Source: Betaproteobacteria bacterium | GTDB lineage: Bacteria; Pseudomonadota; Gammaproteobacteria; Tethybacterales; Tethybacteraceae | Assembly (NCBI GenBank): GCA_026710225.1 | Contig: JAPORI010000035.1 | Span: 352-9,333 of the forward strand | Direction of reading: 5' to 3' | DNA: 8,982 nt | Shown here: positions 1 to 6,934 of the stretch, piece by piece | Layout: the number at the start of each line of letters is the position of its first letter | Numbering within the stretch: position 1 is the stretch's first letter | Notes under the pieces: model-generated | What the model saw: only the letters and a program-made list of their open reading frames with translations | The model's database searches: none | Told to the model about the DNA's origin: nothing | Program-made: the position numbers and the translations under genes

Positions 1-290
1 ACATTGCGGGCCAGCCAGTCCGGGCCTGAATAGAACTGGCGGCCGGAGGAGATGATCGACTCGACCAGCGGCATCGAGCGCCGAGCGACATTGCCGATTA
101 TGTAGGCATCCGCCGGGTGCTTTTCGCAGGTGTCAGAGTAGCCTTCGCTGATGTTGATGCCGGCAAGCTGCGAACGCATCGGCTCATAGCAGCCGCGGTC
201 GGAGCCGGTTACATGAAAACCCAGCTGGCGGGCGACATTGGCCAGCCCGGCCATGAAGGTGCCGCAGATGCCGACGAAGTGCAGGCGCAT
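1..290 (-). CDS. mpl: UDP-N-acetylmuramate:L-alanyl-gamma-D-glutamyl-meso-diaminopimelate ligase (Mpl), N-terminal part
   Basis: Partial gene: the first 96 codons are present and the frame is open to the left edge. The ATG is at 290. The N-terminus begins MRLHFVGICGTFMAGLA. The GICGTFM nucleotide-loop signature separates Mpl from MurC, which has a GIGG-type loop at this place. Further matches are VTGSD (about residues 28-32), YIIGN (about 66-70) and the SGPDWL segment near residue 90. The ATP-binding GTHGKT loop would lie just beyond the window. In the family, this cytoplasmic ATP-dependent ligase joins the recycled tripeptide L-Ala-gamma-D-Glu-mesoDAP to UDP-MurNAc, returning murein peptides to cell-wall synthesis. 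It is the last gene visible in the leftward operon; its ATG shares one base with the dnaQ stop (TGATG), and GGGAG about 9 bases upstream can act as a ribosome binding site. Identity is firm; completeness cannot be judged. Confidence 0.93.
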   Translation of the reverse strand, partial: MRLHFVGICGTFMAGLANVARQLGFHVTGSDRGCYEPMRSQLAGINISEGYSDTCEKHPADAYIIGNVARRSMPLVESIISSGRQFYSGPDWLARN

Positions 291-1021
291 CAGTGCTGCT
301 CCCAGGAAAGCATGATCGGCGCCACACCGCTTTTGTCGCGCATCTGCTCAAGATAGGTCAAATTGCTCTTTTGGGACATGTTGTCTGCTCGCCAGGGGAC
401 GGCCTTGATGGAGGATGATGCCCCCATATTATCTCCCAGGCCCTCGCTGGCTACTTCGAGCATCAGGCTGCCCTGGCCGCCGGTCATCAGCAGATAGGCT
501 TTGGCAAGCAGTTGCGCATCGATCAGGGCCGAATGTTTCTTGCGCATATCCTTGACATCAATTCCCATGCGCCGGCACAGATTGTCAAGATCATTTTTTC
601 CGCCCGGATTCAGGGCGCGGGCCGCGGTCAGGCTGCCGGTTATCTTGGCAACATGCTGGGCTAATGGCGGTAGACCGGCACCGGTCAACTCCCGATCGAG
701 GAAGCCGCAGTCGAAGGGAGCATTGTGGATTACCAGTTCGCTGCCGCGTATGAATTCAATAAACTTGCCAGCGATTTGGGCGAATTTGGGCTTGCCCTTC
801 AATGCGGCAGTGGTGATTCCGTGGATTCGAACCGCCTCCTCAGGAACTTCCCGCTCCGGATCAACCCGGACCTGGAAGACAAACTTGTCCCCATCCCGCA
901 ACTGGCGATCCAGACAGGCAACCGCACCTATCTCGATAATTCGGTCACCTTCATTGACTTTCAGCCCGGTGGTTTCGGTGTCGAGAAACACCAGCCGGCT
1001 GCTGTCGTGGGCAGCACTCAT
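290..1021 (-). CDS. dnaQ: DNA polymerase III epsilon subunit, 3'-5' proofreading exonuclease
   Basis: The 243 residues equal the length of the E. coli protein. This DEDDh exonuclease removes misincorporated bases during replication, bound to the alpha subunit of the Pol III core. Exo I is DTETTGL (D14, E16), Exo II is HNAPFD (D104), and Exo III is HSALID (H163, D168), so all catalytic residues are present. QGSLML at 183-188 fits the beta-clamp binding motif that follows the nuclease domain. Residues 190-243 form the tail that binds alpha in the family; it is low in recognisable motifs, as usual. The ATG at 1021 overlaps the rnhA stop in an ATGA, and a GAGG lies about 10 bases upstream. The stop overlaps the mpl start by one base. 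Pairing of dnaQ with rnhA is common in proteobacteria, though in E. coli they are divergent; here they are co-directional in one operon. Confidence 0.97.
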   Translation of the reverse strand: MSAAHDSSRLVFLDTETTGLKVNEGDRIIEIGAVACLDRQLRDGDKFVFQVRVDPEREVPEEAVRIHGITTAALKGKPKFAQIAGKFIEFIRGSELVIHNAPFDCGFLDRELTGAGLPPLAQHVAKITGSLTAARALNPGGKNDLDNLCRRMGIDVKDMRKKHSALIDAQLLAKAYLLMTGGQGSLMLEVASEGLGDNMGASSSIKAVPWRADNMSQKSNLTYLEQMRDKSGVAPIMLSWEQH

Positions 1022-1467
1022 GAACCGAAAGCCTCGCTCCGGGCACGGCCTACCGCCTGATCAGCCATTTCATTGCCAGGATTGCCGGTGTGGCCGCGCA
1101 CCCATACCCATTGCACATCGGCACCGGCGGCCAGTTCATCAAGCCGCCGCCACAGATCGCTGTTTTTCACCGCTTCGCGCCGGGAGGTGCGCCAGCCGTT
1201 GCGCTTCCAGTTCTTGATCCAGGTGCAGATGCCATCGCGCAGATACTGCGAATCGGTGCTCAGACAGATTGGCCGGCCGGCATATTTGCGCAAGGCGGCA
1301 AGCGCGGCGGTTATCTCCATCCGGTTGTTGGTCGTGTCAGCTTCGGTGCCGGATACAACCACCTGGAGGCGGCCGTCTTCCTCGGCGACCACCGCCCAGC
1401 CTCCCGGGCCTGGATTGGGACTGCAACCGCCGTCGGTGTATACGCGCAGGCGCTCCTGATTGCTCAT
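1018..1467 (-). CDS. rnhA: Ribonuclease HI
   Basis: 149 residues, close to the 155 of E. coli. The enzyme cuts the RNA strand of RNA-DNA hybrids in the cytoplasm, removing R-loops and primer remnants. The fold is recognisable throughout: YTDGGCSPNPGPGGW (D12), NNRMEI (E51), LSTDSQYL (D72) and VRGHTGNPGNEMAD (H126, D136). These give the complete D-E-D-D metal site and the catalytic histidine. The basic handle region around WIKNWKRNGWRTS (83-95) is present. The ATG at 1467 overlaps the TGA of the upstream methyltransferase gene in an ATGA, and the stop overlaps the dnaQ start the same way. No good Shine-Dalgarno precedes the ATG, so re-initiation by ribosomes ending the upstream gene is the likely route (inference). 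Confidence 0.97.
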   Translation of the reverse strand: MSNQERLRVYTDGGCSPNPGPGGWAVVAEEDGRLQVVVSGTEADTTNNRMEITAALAALRKYAGRPICLSTDSQYLRDGICTWIKNWKRNGWRTSRREAVKNSDLWRRLDELAAGADVQWVWVRGHTGNPGNEMADQAVGRARSEAFGS

Positions 1468-2201
1468 TTGCCGCCGATGCTGCGTTCAACCGCAGGCACT
1501 GCCTGCTTGCGGCGGCTGCGGCGACTTTCCCAGCGCGGACGAATCAGGCGCACCGCCGGCTGCCGCTTGATTGCATGCAGCAGCACCGCAGAACCAAATA
1601 CCGCCCACCAGCGCTCGCCGGCCTTTTCCAGCAATCCGGCCAGGCCCTGATGCCAGGACGGCAGCGCATAGCCGGCGTAGGAGCCGCCCGCCGATCCAAA
1701 GCCCAGCACTTCGAACCAGTCGTGCAGGCGCCCCGGAGCGATGAATTTTCCGTTCCACGGATATTCGCCGCCACTCAAATCAATCATCCTTCTGATCCCG
1801 TAGATGCTGGTCGGGCTGAACACCAGCACAATCAAGTGTCCCTCCGGGCGCAGAATCCGATGCGCTTCGCGGACAACATGCTGCGGATAGGGAACATATT
1901 CGAGCAAGTGACTGACAATCACCAGATCAACGCTGGCGCTTTCAAACGGCAAGCCGGTGCCCAGCGCCCGGACCTGGCAGTTGCCGGAGCGGCCGACCCG
2001 CAGCCGGCAGGAAATCGGCGAGGCGGCCAGCAGATCGCGGTGCGGATCGCCCAGCTGCACCGCATAGTATCCGAATATGCCAGCCACCCGGGGCACGATC
2101 ATTTCCTCCTCCCGCGCCAGCAGCCGCCGCCCCCCTTCGCTGACAGCCCAGGATTCGGCGCTACTGCTGACACAACTTGACCAAGGATATAATTGCGGCA
2201 T
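1464..2201 (-). CDS. SAM-dependent methyltransferase of the YafS type
   Basis: 245 residues. The core reads as a class I SAM methyltransferase: LPFESASVDLVIVSHLLEY (about 84-102) holds the motif around the acidic strand, followed by HRILRPEGHLIVL (about 113-125) and FSPTSIYGIRRM, which resembles FNPISFMGLRK of E. coli YafS. The glycine loop of motif I is degenerate (FGYYAVQLGD), as I recall for YafS relatives. The C-terminal 30 residues are strongly basic (Arg/Lys rich). No substrate is known for the family, so none is named. It heads the operon with rnhA and dnaQ; E. coli also keeps yafS between gloB and rnhA, which supports the call. The ATG at 2201 is the only ATG before an in-frame stop upstream, and the family's W...G..LL..E segment (residues about 18-31) argues against the later Met34. 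No Shine-Dalgarno is visible. Confidence 0.85.
   Translation of the reverse strand: MPQLYPWSSCVSSSAESWAVSEGGRRLLAREEEMIVPRVAGIFGYYAVQLGDPHRDLLAASPISCRLRVGRSGNCQVRALGTGLPFESASVDLVIVSHLLEYVPYPQHVVREAHRILRPEGHLIVLVFSPTSIYGIRRMIDLSGGEYPWNGKFIAPGRLHDWFEVLGFGSAGGSYAGYALPSWHQGLAGLLEKAGERWWAVFGSAVLLHAIKRQPAVRLIRPRWESRRSRRKQAVPAVERSIGGK
2167..2193 (+). promoter_or_regulatory. Possible gloB-recJ promoter
   Basis: A perfect TATAAT stands at 2188-2193 with CTGACA (5 of 6 to the -35 consensus) at 2167-2172. The spacer is 15 bases, shorter than the preferred 17. Transcription would begin near 2200, directly at the TTG start at 2201, giving a leaderless message. The site lies inside the first codons of the divergent methyltransferase gene. 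Location at the head of a plus-strand operon supports function; the short spacer weakens it. Confidence 0.4.
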
Positions 2202-2977
2202 TGGCGACAGATTCTACTTGGCTTCCCCTGGGCTGCCTGCAAGACAACTATGCATGGCGAACTGCAATCGATTCCCGGGCTTATCTGGTTGATCCGGGCG
2301 AGGCGCGCCCGTGTCTTGACTGGCTGCAAAACGAGCAACTGCAACTTGATGCACTGCTGGTTACCCACCGCCACGCCGACCATGTCGATGGCATCGGCGA
2401 ACTGATTGCAAAATGGCCGGATGCGCAGGTAATCGCTCCGGCCGAATATAGCGGCCGGGAGGTTACCCGCACAGTTGCCGCCGGCGACAACATCGAGCTG
2501 GCCGACGGGGCGATCAAGATGACCGCGCTGGCCACACCCGGCCACACCCGCGGTCATCTGAGCTATCTGGGTGCCGGCTTTGTGCTGGCCGGGGATGCGC
2601 TGTTCGTCGCCGGCTGCGGCCGGCTGTTTGAAGGCGACGGCAACGATCTGCTCGCATCAATGGAGGTTTTCCGCGCGCTGCCGGAAGATACCCAACTGTG
2701 CTGCGGCCACGAATACACTCTTGGCAATCTTGCCTTTGCGCGTCTGGTCGAGCCGGACAACCAGCTCTTGCAGGAATTTTGTCAGCGCGCCGAAAAGTTG
2801 CGCGCCGAGAAATTGCCAACCGTGCCGACCACGATTGGTCAGGAGTTGGCGATCAATCCGTTTCTGCGCTACGACCAGCAAGCGGTTATCGCCAGCGTCT
2901 GCCACCAGGCCGGCCGCCAGCTTTCCGAACCGGCCGATATTGTGCTTGGCTTGCGGCGCTGGAAGGACTCGCTTTGA
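2201..2977 (+). CDS. gloB: Hydroxyacylglutathione hydrolase (glyoxalase II)
   Basis: Metallo-beta-lactamase-fold enzyme that hydrolyses S-D-lactoylglutathione to D-lactate and glutathione, ending methylglyoxal detoxification in the cytoplasm. Counting from the TTG at 2201 (258 residues; E. coli has 251), the binuclear metal site is complete: THRHADH (H56, H58, D60, H61), PGHT (H115), GDAL (D132) and GHEYT (H170). CGRLFEG (about 139-145) and the C-terminal substrate segment INPFLR are also typical. The start is uncertain. TTG at 2201 places the conserved DNYAW near residue 15, like E. coli, and AAGGA lies 13 bases upstream. A TTG at 2177 would add eight residues and overlap the methyltransferase gene. 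There is no usable in-frame ATG at the N-terminus. recJ follows after 4 bases, so the two are probably co-transcribed. Confidence 0.94.
   Translation: MATDSTWLPLGCLQDNYAWRTAIDSRAYLVDPGEARPCLDWLQNEQLQLDALLVTHRHADHVDGIGELIAKWPDAQVIAPAEYSGREVTRTVAAGDNIELADGAIKMTALATPGHTRGHLSYLGAGFVLAGDALFVAGCGRLFEGDGNDLLASMEVFRALPEDTQLCCGHEYTLGNLAFARLVEPDNQLLQEFCQRAEKLRAEKLPTVPTTIGQELAINPFLRYDQQAVIASVCHQAGRQLSEPADIVLGLRRWKDSL
2211..2216 (-). promoter_or_regulatory. Possible -10 box of the methyltransferase-rnhA-dnaQ-mpl operon
   Basis: TAGAAT on the minus strand (5 of 6 to TATAAT) ends 9 bases before the ATG at 2201. No -35 at normal spacing is present; TTGCAG is 20 bases upstream. If used, the leader would be only two or three bases. 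Weak on its own. Confidence 0.25.
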
Positions 2978-2981
2978 TCTG

Positions 2982-4649
2982 ATGCTGGAACCGGCAGCAG
3001 AAGTAAAGCTGCGCGATGTCGATCAGGATTTGCTGCGCAGCCTTATGGATCAGAAAGTGCCCGGCTTAGCCGCGCGGGTGCTGGCAGGCCGCGGCATCAG
3101 CGAAGCGAAAAAGATGTTCGGCGGCGGCAACTCGAAAATCGCCGGCATCAGCGGCGGCGGCGCGGCAAAAGCCGCAGCCCGTATTGCCGAGGCGGTAAGC
3201 AACAACAAGCGCATCTGCTTCGTTACCGACTTTGATGCAGACGGCGTGTGCGCAGCGACGATCATCGGTGCGTTCATGCGCCAGCTGGAGGCCAAATACT
3301 GCATCCGCTTTTGCCGGCGCGGAGAAGTGCGCGGCCTTGATCCGGAAATGGTAAGAACCATTGATGCCGACTGCGCTTCGGTGATCGTAACCGCCGACAA
3401 TGGCATCAGTTCGGTGACCGCCGCCGAGGAAGCGAAGCGGCGGGGCATCGAGCTGATCATCACCGATCACCACAAGCCCGGCGATGTGATTCCGCAGGCC
3501 GCGGCGATCGCAAATCCGATGCTGCCCGACAGCGGTCTGCCCGCCCCGAAAATCTGCGGAGCGGTAGTCATCCTGCTGGTGATGCGGGAAGCGTTCAGGA
3601 GCATTGATGCCAGGATCAAGCCGCCCAACCTGCTCGATATCGCCGCAATCGCAACGATAGCCGACATGATGCCGATGTCGGAAGACTTCAACCGCCAGAT
3701 CGTTGCATCCGGCATATCCTTGATCAGAAGCGGCCACTGCCAGGTCGGACTCAAGGCAATCATCGGCGAGAGCAAGTGCCGGGACTTTTCCAGCCGGGAC
3801 ATCTCGTTCAGGGTTGCACCGATCATCAACGCCGCCGGCCGGCTTGGCAAGGCCGAGCGCGCTTTTGCCTGCCTGGAAGCAGACAACTTCAGCAAGGCCT
3901 GCGAACTGGCCCGGGAACTGGAAGGATACAACCGCGAACGACGCAACCTTACCAAGAAAATGGTCAAGGAAGCAATCGCCCAGATCGACAATCTTGGCCT
4001 GCCGTTCAACTTTGCCTATTCGCCGGAGTGGCCGGAGGGACTGTTCGGCCTGGTCGCCAACAAGTTGCTGTCGGGAACCGGCAAGCCCAGCATTGTGCTG
4101 GGCAAGGCCGGCAGCACGCTGCGCGGATCGATGCGCAGCATCGAGAGCATTTCAGCGCACGAAATCCTTGCCTCGATAAAAAGGCGCAAACCCGATCTGC
4201 TGGGTGATTTCGGCGGTCACGCCGGGGCGGCCGGCTTTGCCCTCAAAGGCAACATGGACGATCTGAAAAAGGAATTGATCCTGGAATTTGCGACCTTGCT
4301 GCGCGACCCGCCGCCGGCAGCACCGATTTATGCCGATGCCAATCCTGATTTTGATGAGTTGTGCGACGGTTCCAGTGAATATCTGGCAGCACTTCCCTGG
4401 GGGAGAAATTTTCCCGAACCGCTGTTTCTGGGCAACTTCACCATCGAGCGGGTAAACGGCGCCGCCAGCGGCAACGGCTACAACCACCGGCTGGATTTGA
4501 ACGGCCGGCAGGTGGTAGCCTGGTATCGGCAGGAAATCGGCAAGCCGGGAGAGGACTTGCAGATTCTCTACCGCACCGCGTCTTCCCGGCGCAAGGGCAG
4601 CCCGCCGCTGCTTTTCATCGACAGCATCCACAAAAACGAGAATCCTTGA
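2982..4649 (+). CDS. recJ: Single-stranded-DNA-specific 5'-3' exonuclease RecJ (DHH family)
   Basis: 555 residues from ATG 2982 (E. coli 577). RecJ degrades single-stranded DNA 5' to 3' in RecF-pathway recombination, mismatch repair and base excision repair. Metal motifs are present: DFDADG (D83, D85, D87), VTADNGIS (D139), TDHHKPG (D162, H163, H164) and ATIADMMP (D228). The DHHA1 half shows APIINAAGRL (279-288), NRERR, PEWPEGLFGLVANK (348-361), RGSMRS and FGGHAGAAGF (410-419). The C-terminal part from PWGRNFPEPLF (472-482) matches the OB-fold region. Odd points: the stretch between the first and third motifs lacks the usual PNR...GYGL and reads RRGEVRGLDPE, and the N-terminal linker is glycine rich (48-60). 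AAGGA lies 14 bases before the ATG. The frame stays open upstream inside gloB, but that part has no RecJ similarity. It is convergent with the yqiA-like gene. Confidence 0.93.
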   Translation: MLEPAAEVKLRDVDQDLLRSLMDQKVPGLAARVLAGRGISEAKKMFGGGNSKIAGISGGGAAKAAARIAEAVSNNKRICFVTDFDADGVCAATIIGAFMRQLEAKYCIRFCRRGEVRGLDPEMVRTIDADCASVIVTADNGISSVTAAEEAKRRGIELIITDHHKPGDVIPQAAAIANPMLPDSGLPAPKICGAVVILLVMREAFRSIDARIKPPNLLDIAAIATIADMMPMSEDFNRQIVASGISLIRSGHCQVGLKAIIGESKCRDFSSRDISFRVAPIINAAGRLGKAERAFACLEADNFSKACELARELEGYNRERRNLTKKMVKEAIAQIDNLGLPFNFAYSPEWPEGLFGLVANKLLSGTGKPSIVLGKAGSTLRGSMRSIESISAHEILASIKRRKPDLLGDFGGHAGAAGFALKGNMDDLKKELILEFATLLRDPPPAAPIYADANPDFDELCDGSSEYLAALPWGRNFPEPLFLGNFTIERVNGAASGNGYNHRLDLNGRQVVAWYRQEIGKPGEDLQILYRTASSRRKGSPPLLFIDSIHKNENP

Positions 4650-4677
4650 CCAAATCCAGAGTCTGGCTCTGAAACGC
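4650..4677. other. Convergent gap with weak inverted repeat
   Basis: The 28 bases between the recJ stop and the stop of the yqiA-like gene contain CAGAG-TCTGG-CTCTG at 4657-4671, a 5-base stem with a 5-base loop. A bidirectional terminator would be expected here, but the stem is short and no run of T follows on either strand, so a Rho-independent terminator is not supported. Confidence 0.3.
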
Positions 4678-5244
4678 CTAAGCGCAACCGGCCGCCTGGG
4701 CAATAGTATTCAAATGACGCTCGAAACCGGCAAAGCCGTGATCGCCGCCGGGTTCAATGATCTTTTCGCAATCTTGATAATAACTGTCGGCCTCCTGCCA
4801 ATCGAGCACCTCGTCACCGGTCTGCGCCATCAGCAGATAGCGACTTGAATCTGATATTTCTTCAACGACAAGTTCGCGCAAACTGTGCGCATACTCTTGG
4901 CTGAAAACATATTGGGCACCGGAATGCCAGTTGCGCTGAGTCTTGCCCACTTCATCAGCCAGCTTCTCATCGGCGGCAACCGCCGGGTTGATCAAAATCG
5001 CCCGGGGTGCAAAGCCGTTTTCAACCAGCCAGGTTGCATAGAAGCCGCCCAGCGAACTTCCCGCCAGCACCGCCTGACGGCCGGCGGCCACACACAGGCA
5101 GCGCAAGCTTGCAATTGCCCGAGCCGGGTCCGGCGCCAGCGCCGGCACCAGACATGACCAGCCCAGTTTGGCAAAATGATCAATGCAGGCCTGCGCCTTG
5201 CCAGAGCGCGGCGAGGAATTGAATCCGTGAATGTAGATCAGCAT
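4678..5244 (-). CDS. YqiA-type alpha/beta hydrolase (UPF0227 esterase)
   Basis: 188 residues, close to the 193 of E. coli YqiA. Shared blocks run through the protein: LIYIHGFNSSPRSGKA at the N-terminus, GSSLGGFYATWL (62-73), INPAV (85-89), TGDEVLDW (142-149) and GGDHGFAGFE (166-175). The expected catalytic triad is Ser64 in the nucleophile elbow, Asp144 and His169. E. coli YqiA has reported esterase activity on short acyl and palmitoyl esters; the natural substrate is unknown, so the role is left open. It is the last gene of the surA-pdxA-ksgA unit. Its ATG at 5244 lies 7 bases inside the end of ksgA, with an AAGG..AGG purine stretch just upstream. In E. coli the gene sits near parE, so linkage to ksgA is different here. 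No signal peptide is seen, so the product is cytoplasmic. Confidence 0.9.
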   Translation of the reverse strand: MLIYIHGFNSSPRSGKAQACIDHFAKLGWSCLVPALAPDPARAIASLRCLCVAAGRQAVLAGSSLGGFYATWLVENGFAPRAILINPAVAADEKLADEVGKTQRNWHSGAQYVFSQEYAHSLRELVVEEISDSSRYLLMAQTGDEVLDWQEADSYYQDCEKIIEPGGDHGFAGFERHLNTIAQAAGCA

Positions 5245-5990
5245 TGCGCCTGCCTTGCCCGGGCGGTTATGTTGAGAAAATCATCGACAGCCAATTGTTC
5301 GGGACGCATTTTCCCATAGTCGCCGGCAAAGCGGGCATAGTCGCCCAGCGCGTTGGCCAGCTGCTTGCGTCGCTGCCCAAAAGCCCGGCGCACGATTTCG
5401 GAAAATTCCGGCGAAGCGGCAAGTTGCGGCGGCTGGGTGCGCGGCCGCAGCCGCAGCAGCGCCGAATCAACTCGCGGCGGCGGTGAGAAGGCTTCGGGGT
5501 CAACCGTGAACATGACCTCGACTTCGTGGAAAGCTTGCAGCATCACCGACAGCCGGCCATAGACGCGGCTGCCGGCACTCGCCGCCGCCCGGCGGGCAAA
5601 TTCGAGCTGCACCAGCACATGCGCGTCCTGCAAGGGAGGACAGTTGCACATATTCAAAAGCAGCGGCGACGATATCTGGTAGGGAATGTTGCCGGCCAGC
5701 CGCCAGGATCGATTGGCCGGTTGCGCCAGTTCAACGACTGCATCGGCAACCGTCAGATGCAGGCGTCGGCCCAGGCTGCCCAGCCGCTCGGGCAGTTGCG
5801 CGGCCAATTTCCCATCGCGCTCGGTTGCGTAGACTTCGGCACCGGATTTCAGCAGTGCCTCGGTAAGACATCCGGTTCCCGGCCCCACTTCAACGAACAC
5901 ATCCTCTTGCTGCGGTGCAATGCTGTCGATAATCATCGCCAGCACCCCTTCATCGACGAGCATGTGCTGGCCAAGCGGCGGCCGCTTCAT
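5238..5990 (-). CDS. ksgA: 16S rRNA (adenine1518-N6/adenine1519-N6)-dimethyltransferase KsgA
   Basis: 250 residues from ATG 5990. KsgA dimethylates two adjacent adenines in the 3' terminal helix of 16S rRNA late in small-subunit assembly; its loss gives kasugamycin resistance. The N-terminal GQHML (7-11) replaces the usual GQNFL/GQHFL. Motif I is VEVGPGTG (33-40), the acidic strand ends in ATERD (55-59), the adenine-binding NIPYQIS (101-107) corresponds to NLPYNIS, and FSPPPRVDSA and FGQRRKQLANAL mark the C-terminal part. The start was chosen because ATG 5990 gives the family's normal N-terminus and an ATGA overlap with the pdxA stop. An ATG at 6032 would add 14 Cys-rich residues without family support. 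No Shine-Dalgarno is seen; translational coupling to pdxA is likely. Confidence 0.95.
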   Translation of the reverse strand: MKRPPLGQHMLVDEGVLAMIIDSIAPQQEDVFVEVGPGTGCLTEALLKSGAEVYATERDGKLAAQLPERLGSLGRRLHLTVADAVVELAQPANRSWRLAGNIPYQISSPLLLNMCNCPPLQDAHVLVQLEFARRAAASAGSRVYGRLSVMLQAFHEVEVMFTVDPEAFSPPPRVDSALLRLRPRTQPPQLAASPEFSEIVRRAFGQRRKQLANALGDYARFAGDYGKMRPEQLAVDDFLNITARARQAQC

Positions 5991-6934
5991 CGGCCGGCAA
6001 GCAGGGCAACCGCAGCACACAACGAAGAGCAATCGGCCCGGCCACTGCCGGCAAGCTCGTAGGCGGTTCCGTGCCCCACCGAAGTGCGCGGATAGGAAAG
6101 CCCGAAGGTAACGTTGACGGTTTGCAAGAAACCGTCGCGCTTGACCGCCGGCAACAATTGATCGTGATACATCGCCAGCACGCAGCGGGCGTCATCGACA
6201 AAGGCGCTGTCGGCGGAAACCGGGCCGATTGCATCGATGCCCCGTTCATTAGCCTGGCGCACCGCCGGAGCTATGCAATCACGGTCCTCATCGCCAAGCA
6301 GGCCGTCTTCGCCAGCGTGCGGATTGAGGCCGCAGACCTTCCAGGCGCTTTTGCCGCCAAGCAGATTATCGATGCCGGCCGCGGCTATTGTCAGGGTTTC
6401 CAGCACCGCTTCCTGACTAATCGCATCGGCAACATCACGCAGGCGAATGTGCTCGGTAACCAGCGCCCCCCTGATTCTCGGCCCGACAAATGCCATCACT
6501 GCCCGGGCGCGGCCACACAGTCGGGCGAAATGACCGGTGTGACCGCGAAAGCCCGGACAGGCCGGTTCGATGAGCGCCTTGTTGACCGGGCCGGTTACTA
6601 TCCCGGCAGCGCGACCGGAGCTGGCCAGTTGGTGGGCAAGATCAAGCTGTTGCAAAACATGACCGGCATTGGCAACTTCGGCCTTGCCGGCCTGCACCGG
6701 ATTGCTCAGGTCAACTTGGAGCAAACTGCTGCAACTGCCTGATTTTTCTTCATATTCTGCAAGAGAGAATTCAAGACCAAGCTGCTTGGCCCTTTGTTCA
6801 AGGAGAGTGCGATCGCCAATAACCAGCACCGGCGCAGCCAGACCGGCGGCCAGGCCGGCGAGCACTACATCCGGGCCGATGCCGGCCGGATCGCCAACCG
6901 TGAGCGCGAGGGGAAGGCCGCTAGAGGCTCTCAC
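5987..6934 (-). CDS. pdxA: 4-hydroxythreonine-4-phosphate dehydrogenase
   Basis: 315 residues (E. coli 329). PdxA oxidises 4-phospho-hydroxy-L-threonine with NAD in the DXP-dependent route to pyridoxal 5'-phosphate. Family blocks: GDPAGIGPD (14-22), TGPVNKALI (114-122), GHTGHF (H132), CGLNPHAGE (H206), AMYHDQLLP (H257) and VNVTFGL-PRTSV (N274, R283). The three metal-binding histidines are present, as is Lys265. Odd: the usual TSxDHGTA reads TSVGHGTA, with Gly287 in place of Asp; the codon is GGG, two changes away from an Asp codon. The start is GTG at 6934, 14 bases inside the end of surA. No in-frame ATG lies near the N-terminus and the GDPAG block must be included, so GTG is the best choice. 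It lies between surA and ksgA, the order found in enterics. Confidence 0.95.
   Translation of the reverse strand: MRASSGLPLALTVGDPAGIGPDVVLAGLAAGLAAPVLVIGDRTLLEQRAKQLGLEFSLAEYEEKSGSCSSLLQVDLSNPVQAGKAEVANAGHVLQQLDLAHQLASSGRAAGIVTGPVNKALIEPACPGFRGHTGHFARLCGRARAVMAFVGPRIRGALVTEHIRLRDVADAISQEAVLETLTIAAAGIDNLLGGKSAWKVCGLNPHAGEDGLLGDEDRDCIAPAVRQANERGIDAIGPVSADSAFVDDARCVLAMYHDQLLPAVKRDGFLQTVNVTFGLSYPRTSVGHGTAYELAGSGRADCSSLCAAVALLAGR

Noticed and set aside
501..1217. Plus-strand open frame of 238 codons opposite dnaQ and rnhA
   Set aside because: Antisense to two genes with complete catalytic motifs; Ser/Arg-rich translation typical of a shadow frame.
1269..2180. Plus-strand open frame of 303 codons opposite rnhA and the methyltransferase
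   Set aside because: Low-complexity Arg/Ala/Pro-rich translation without domains; the minus-strand genes here are well supported.
2177..2200. Start of gloB at TTG 2177
   Set aside because: It has no Shine-Dalgarno, lies upstream of the probable TATAAT and adds eight residues beyond the usual GloB N-terminus; kept only as an alternative.
2571..2981. Upstream extension of the recJ frame by 137 codons
   Set aside because: This part overlaps gloB in another frame and has no RecJ similarity; ATG 2982 just after the gloB stop gives a normal RecJ length.
4657..4671. Rho-independent terminator between recJ and the yqiA-like gene
   Set aside because: Stem of only five bases and no T run on either strand.
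5991..6032. Start of ksgA at ATG 6032 with a 14-residue Cys-rich N-terminus
   Set aside because: ATG 5990 gives the family N-terminus and a standard ATGA overlap with pdxA; the extension would overlap pdxA by 46 bases.
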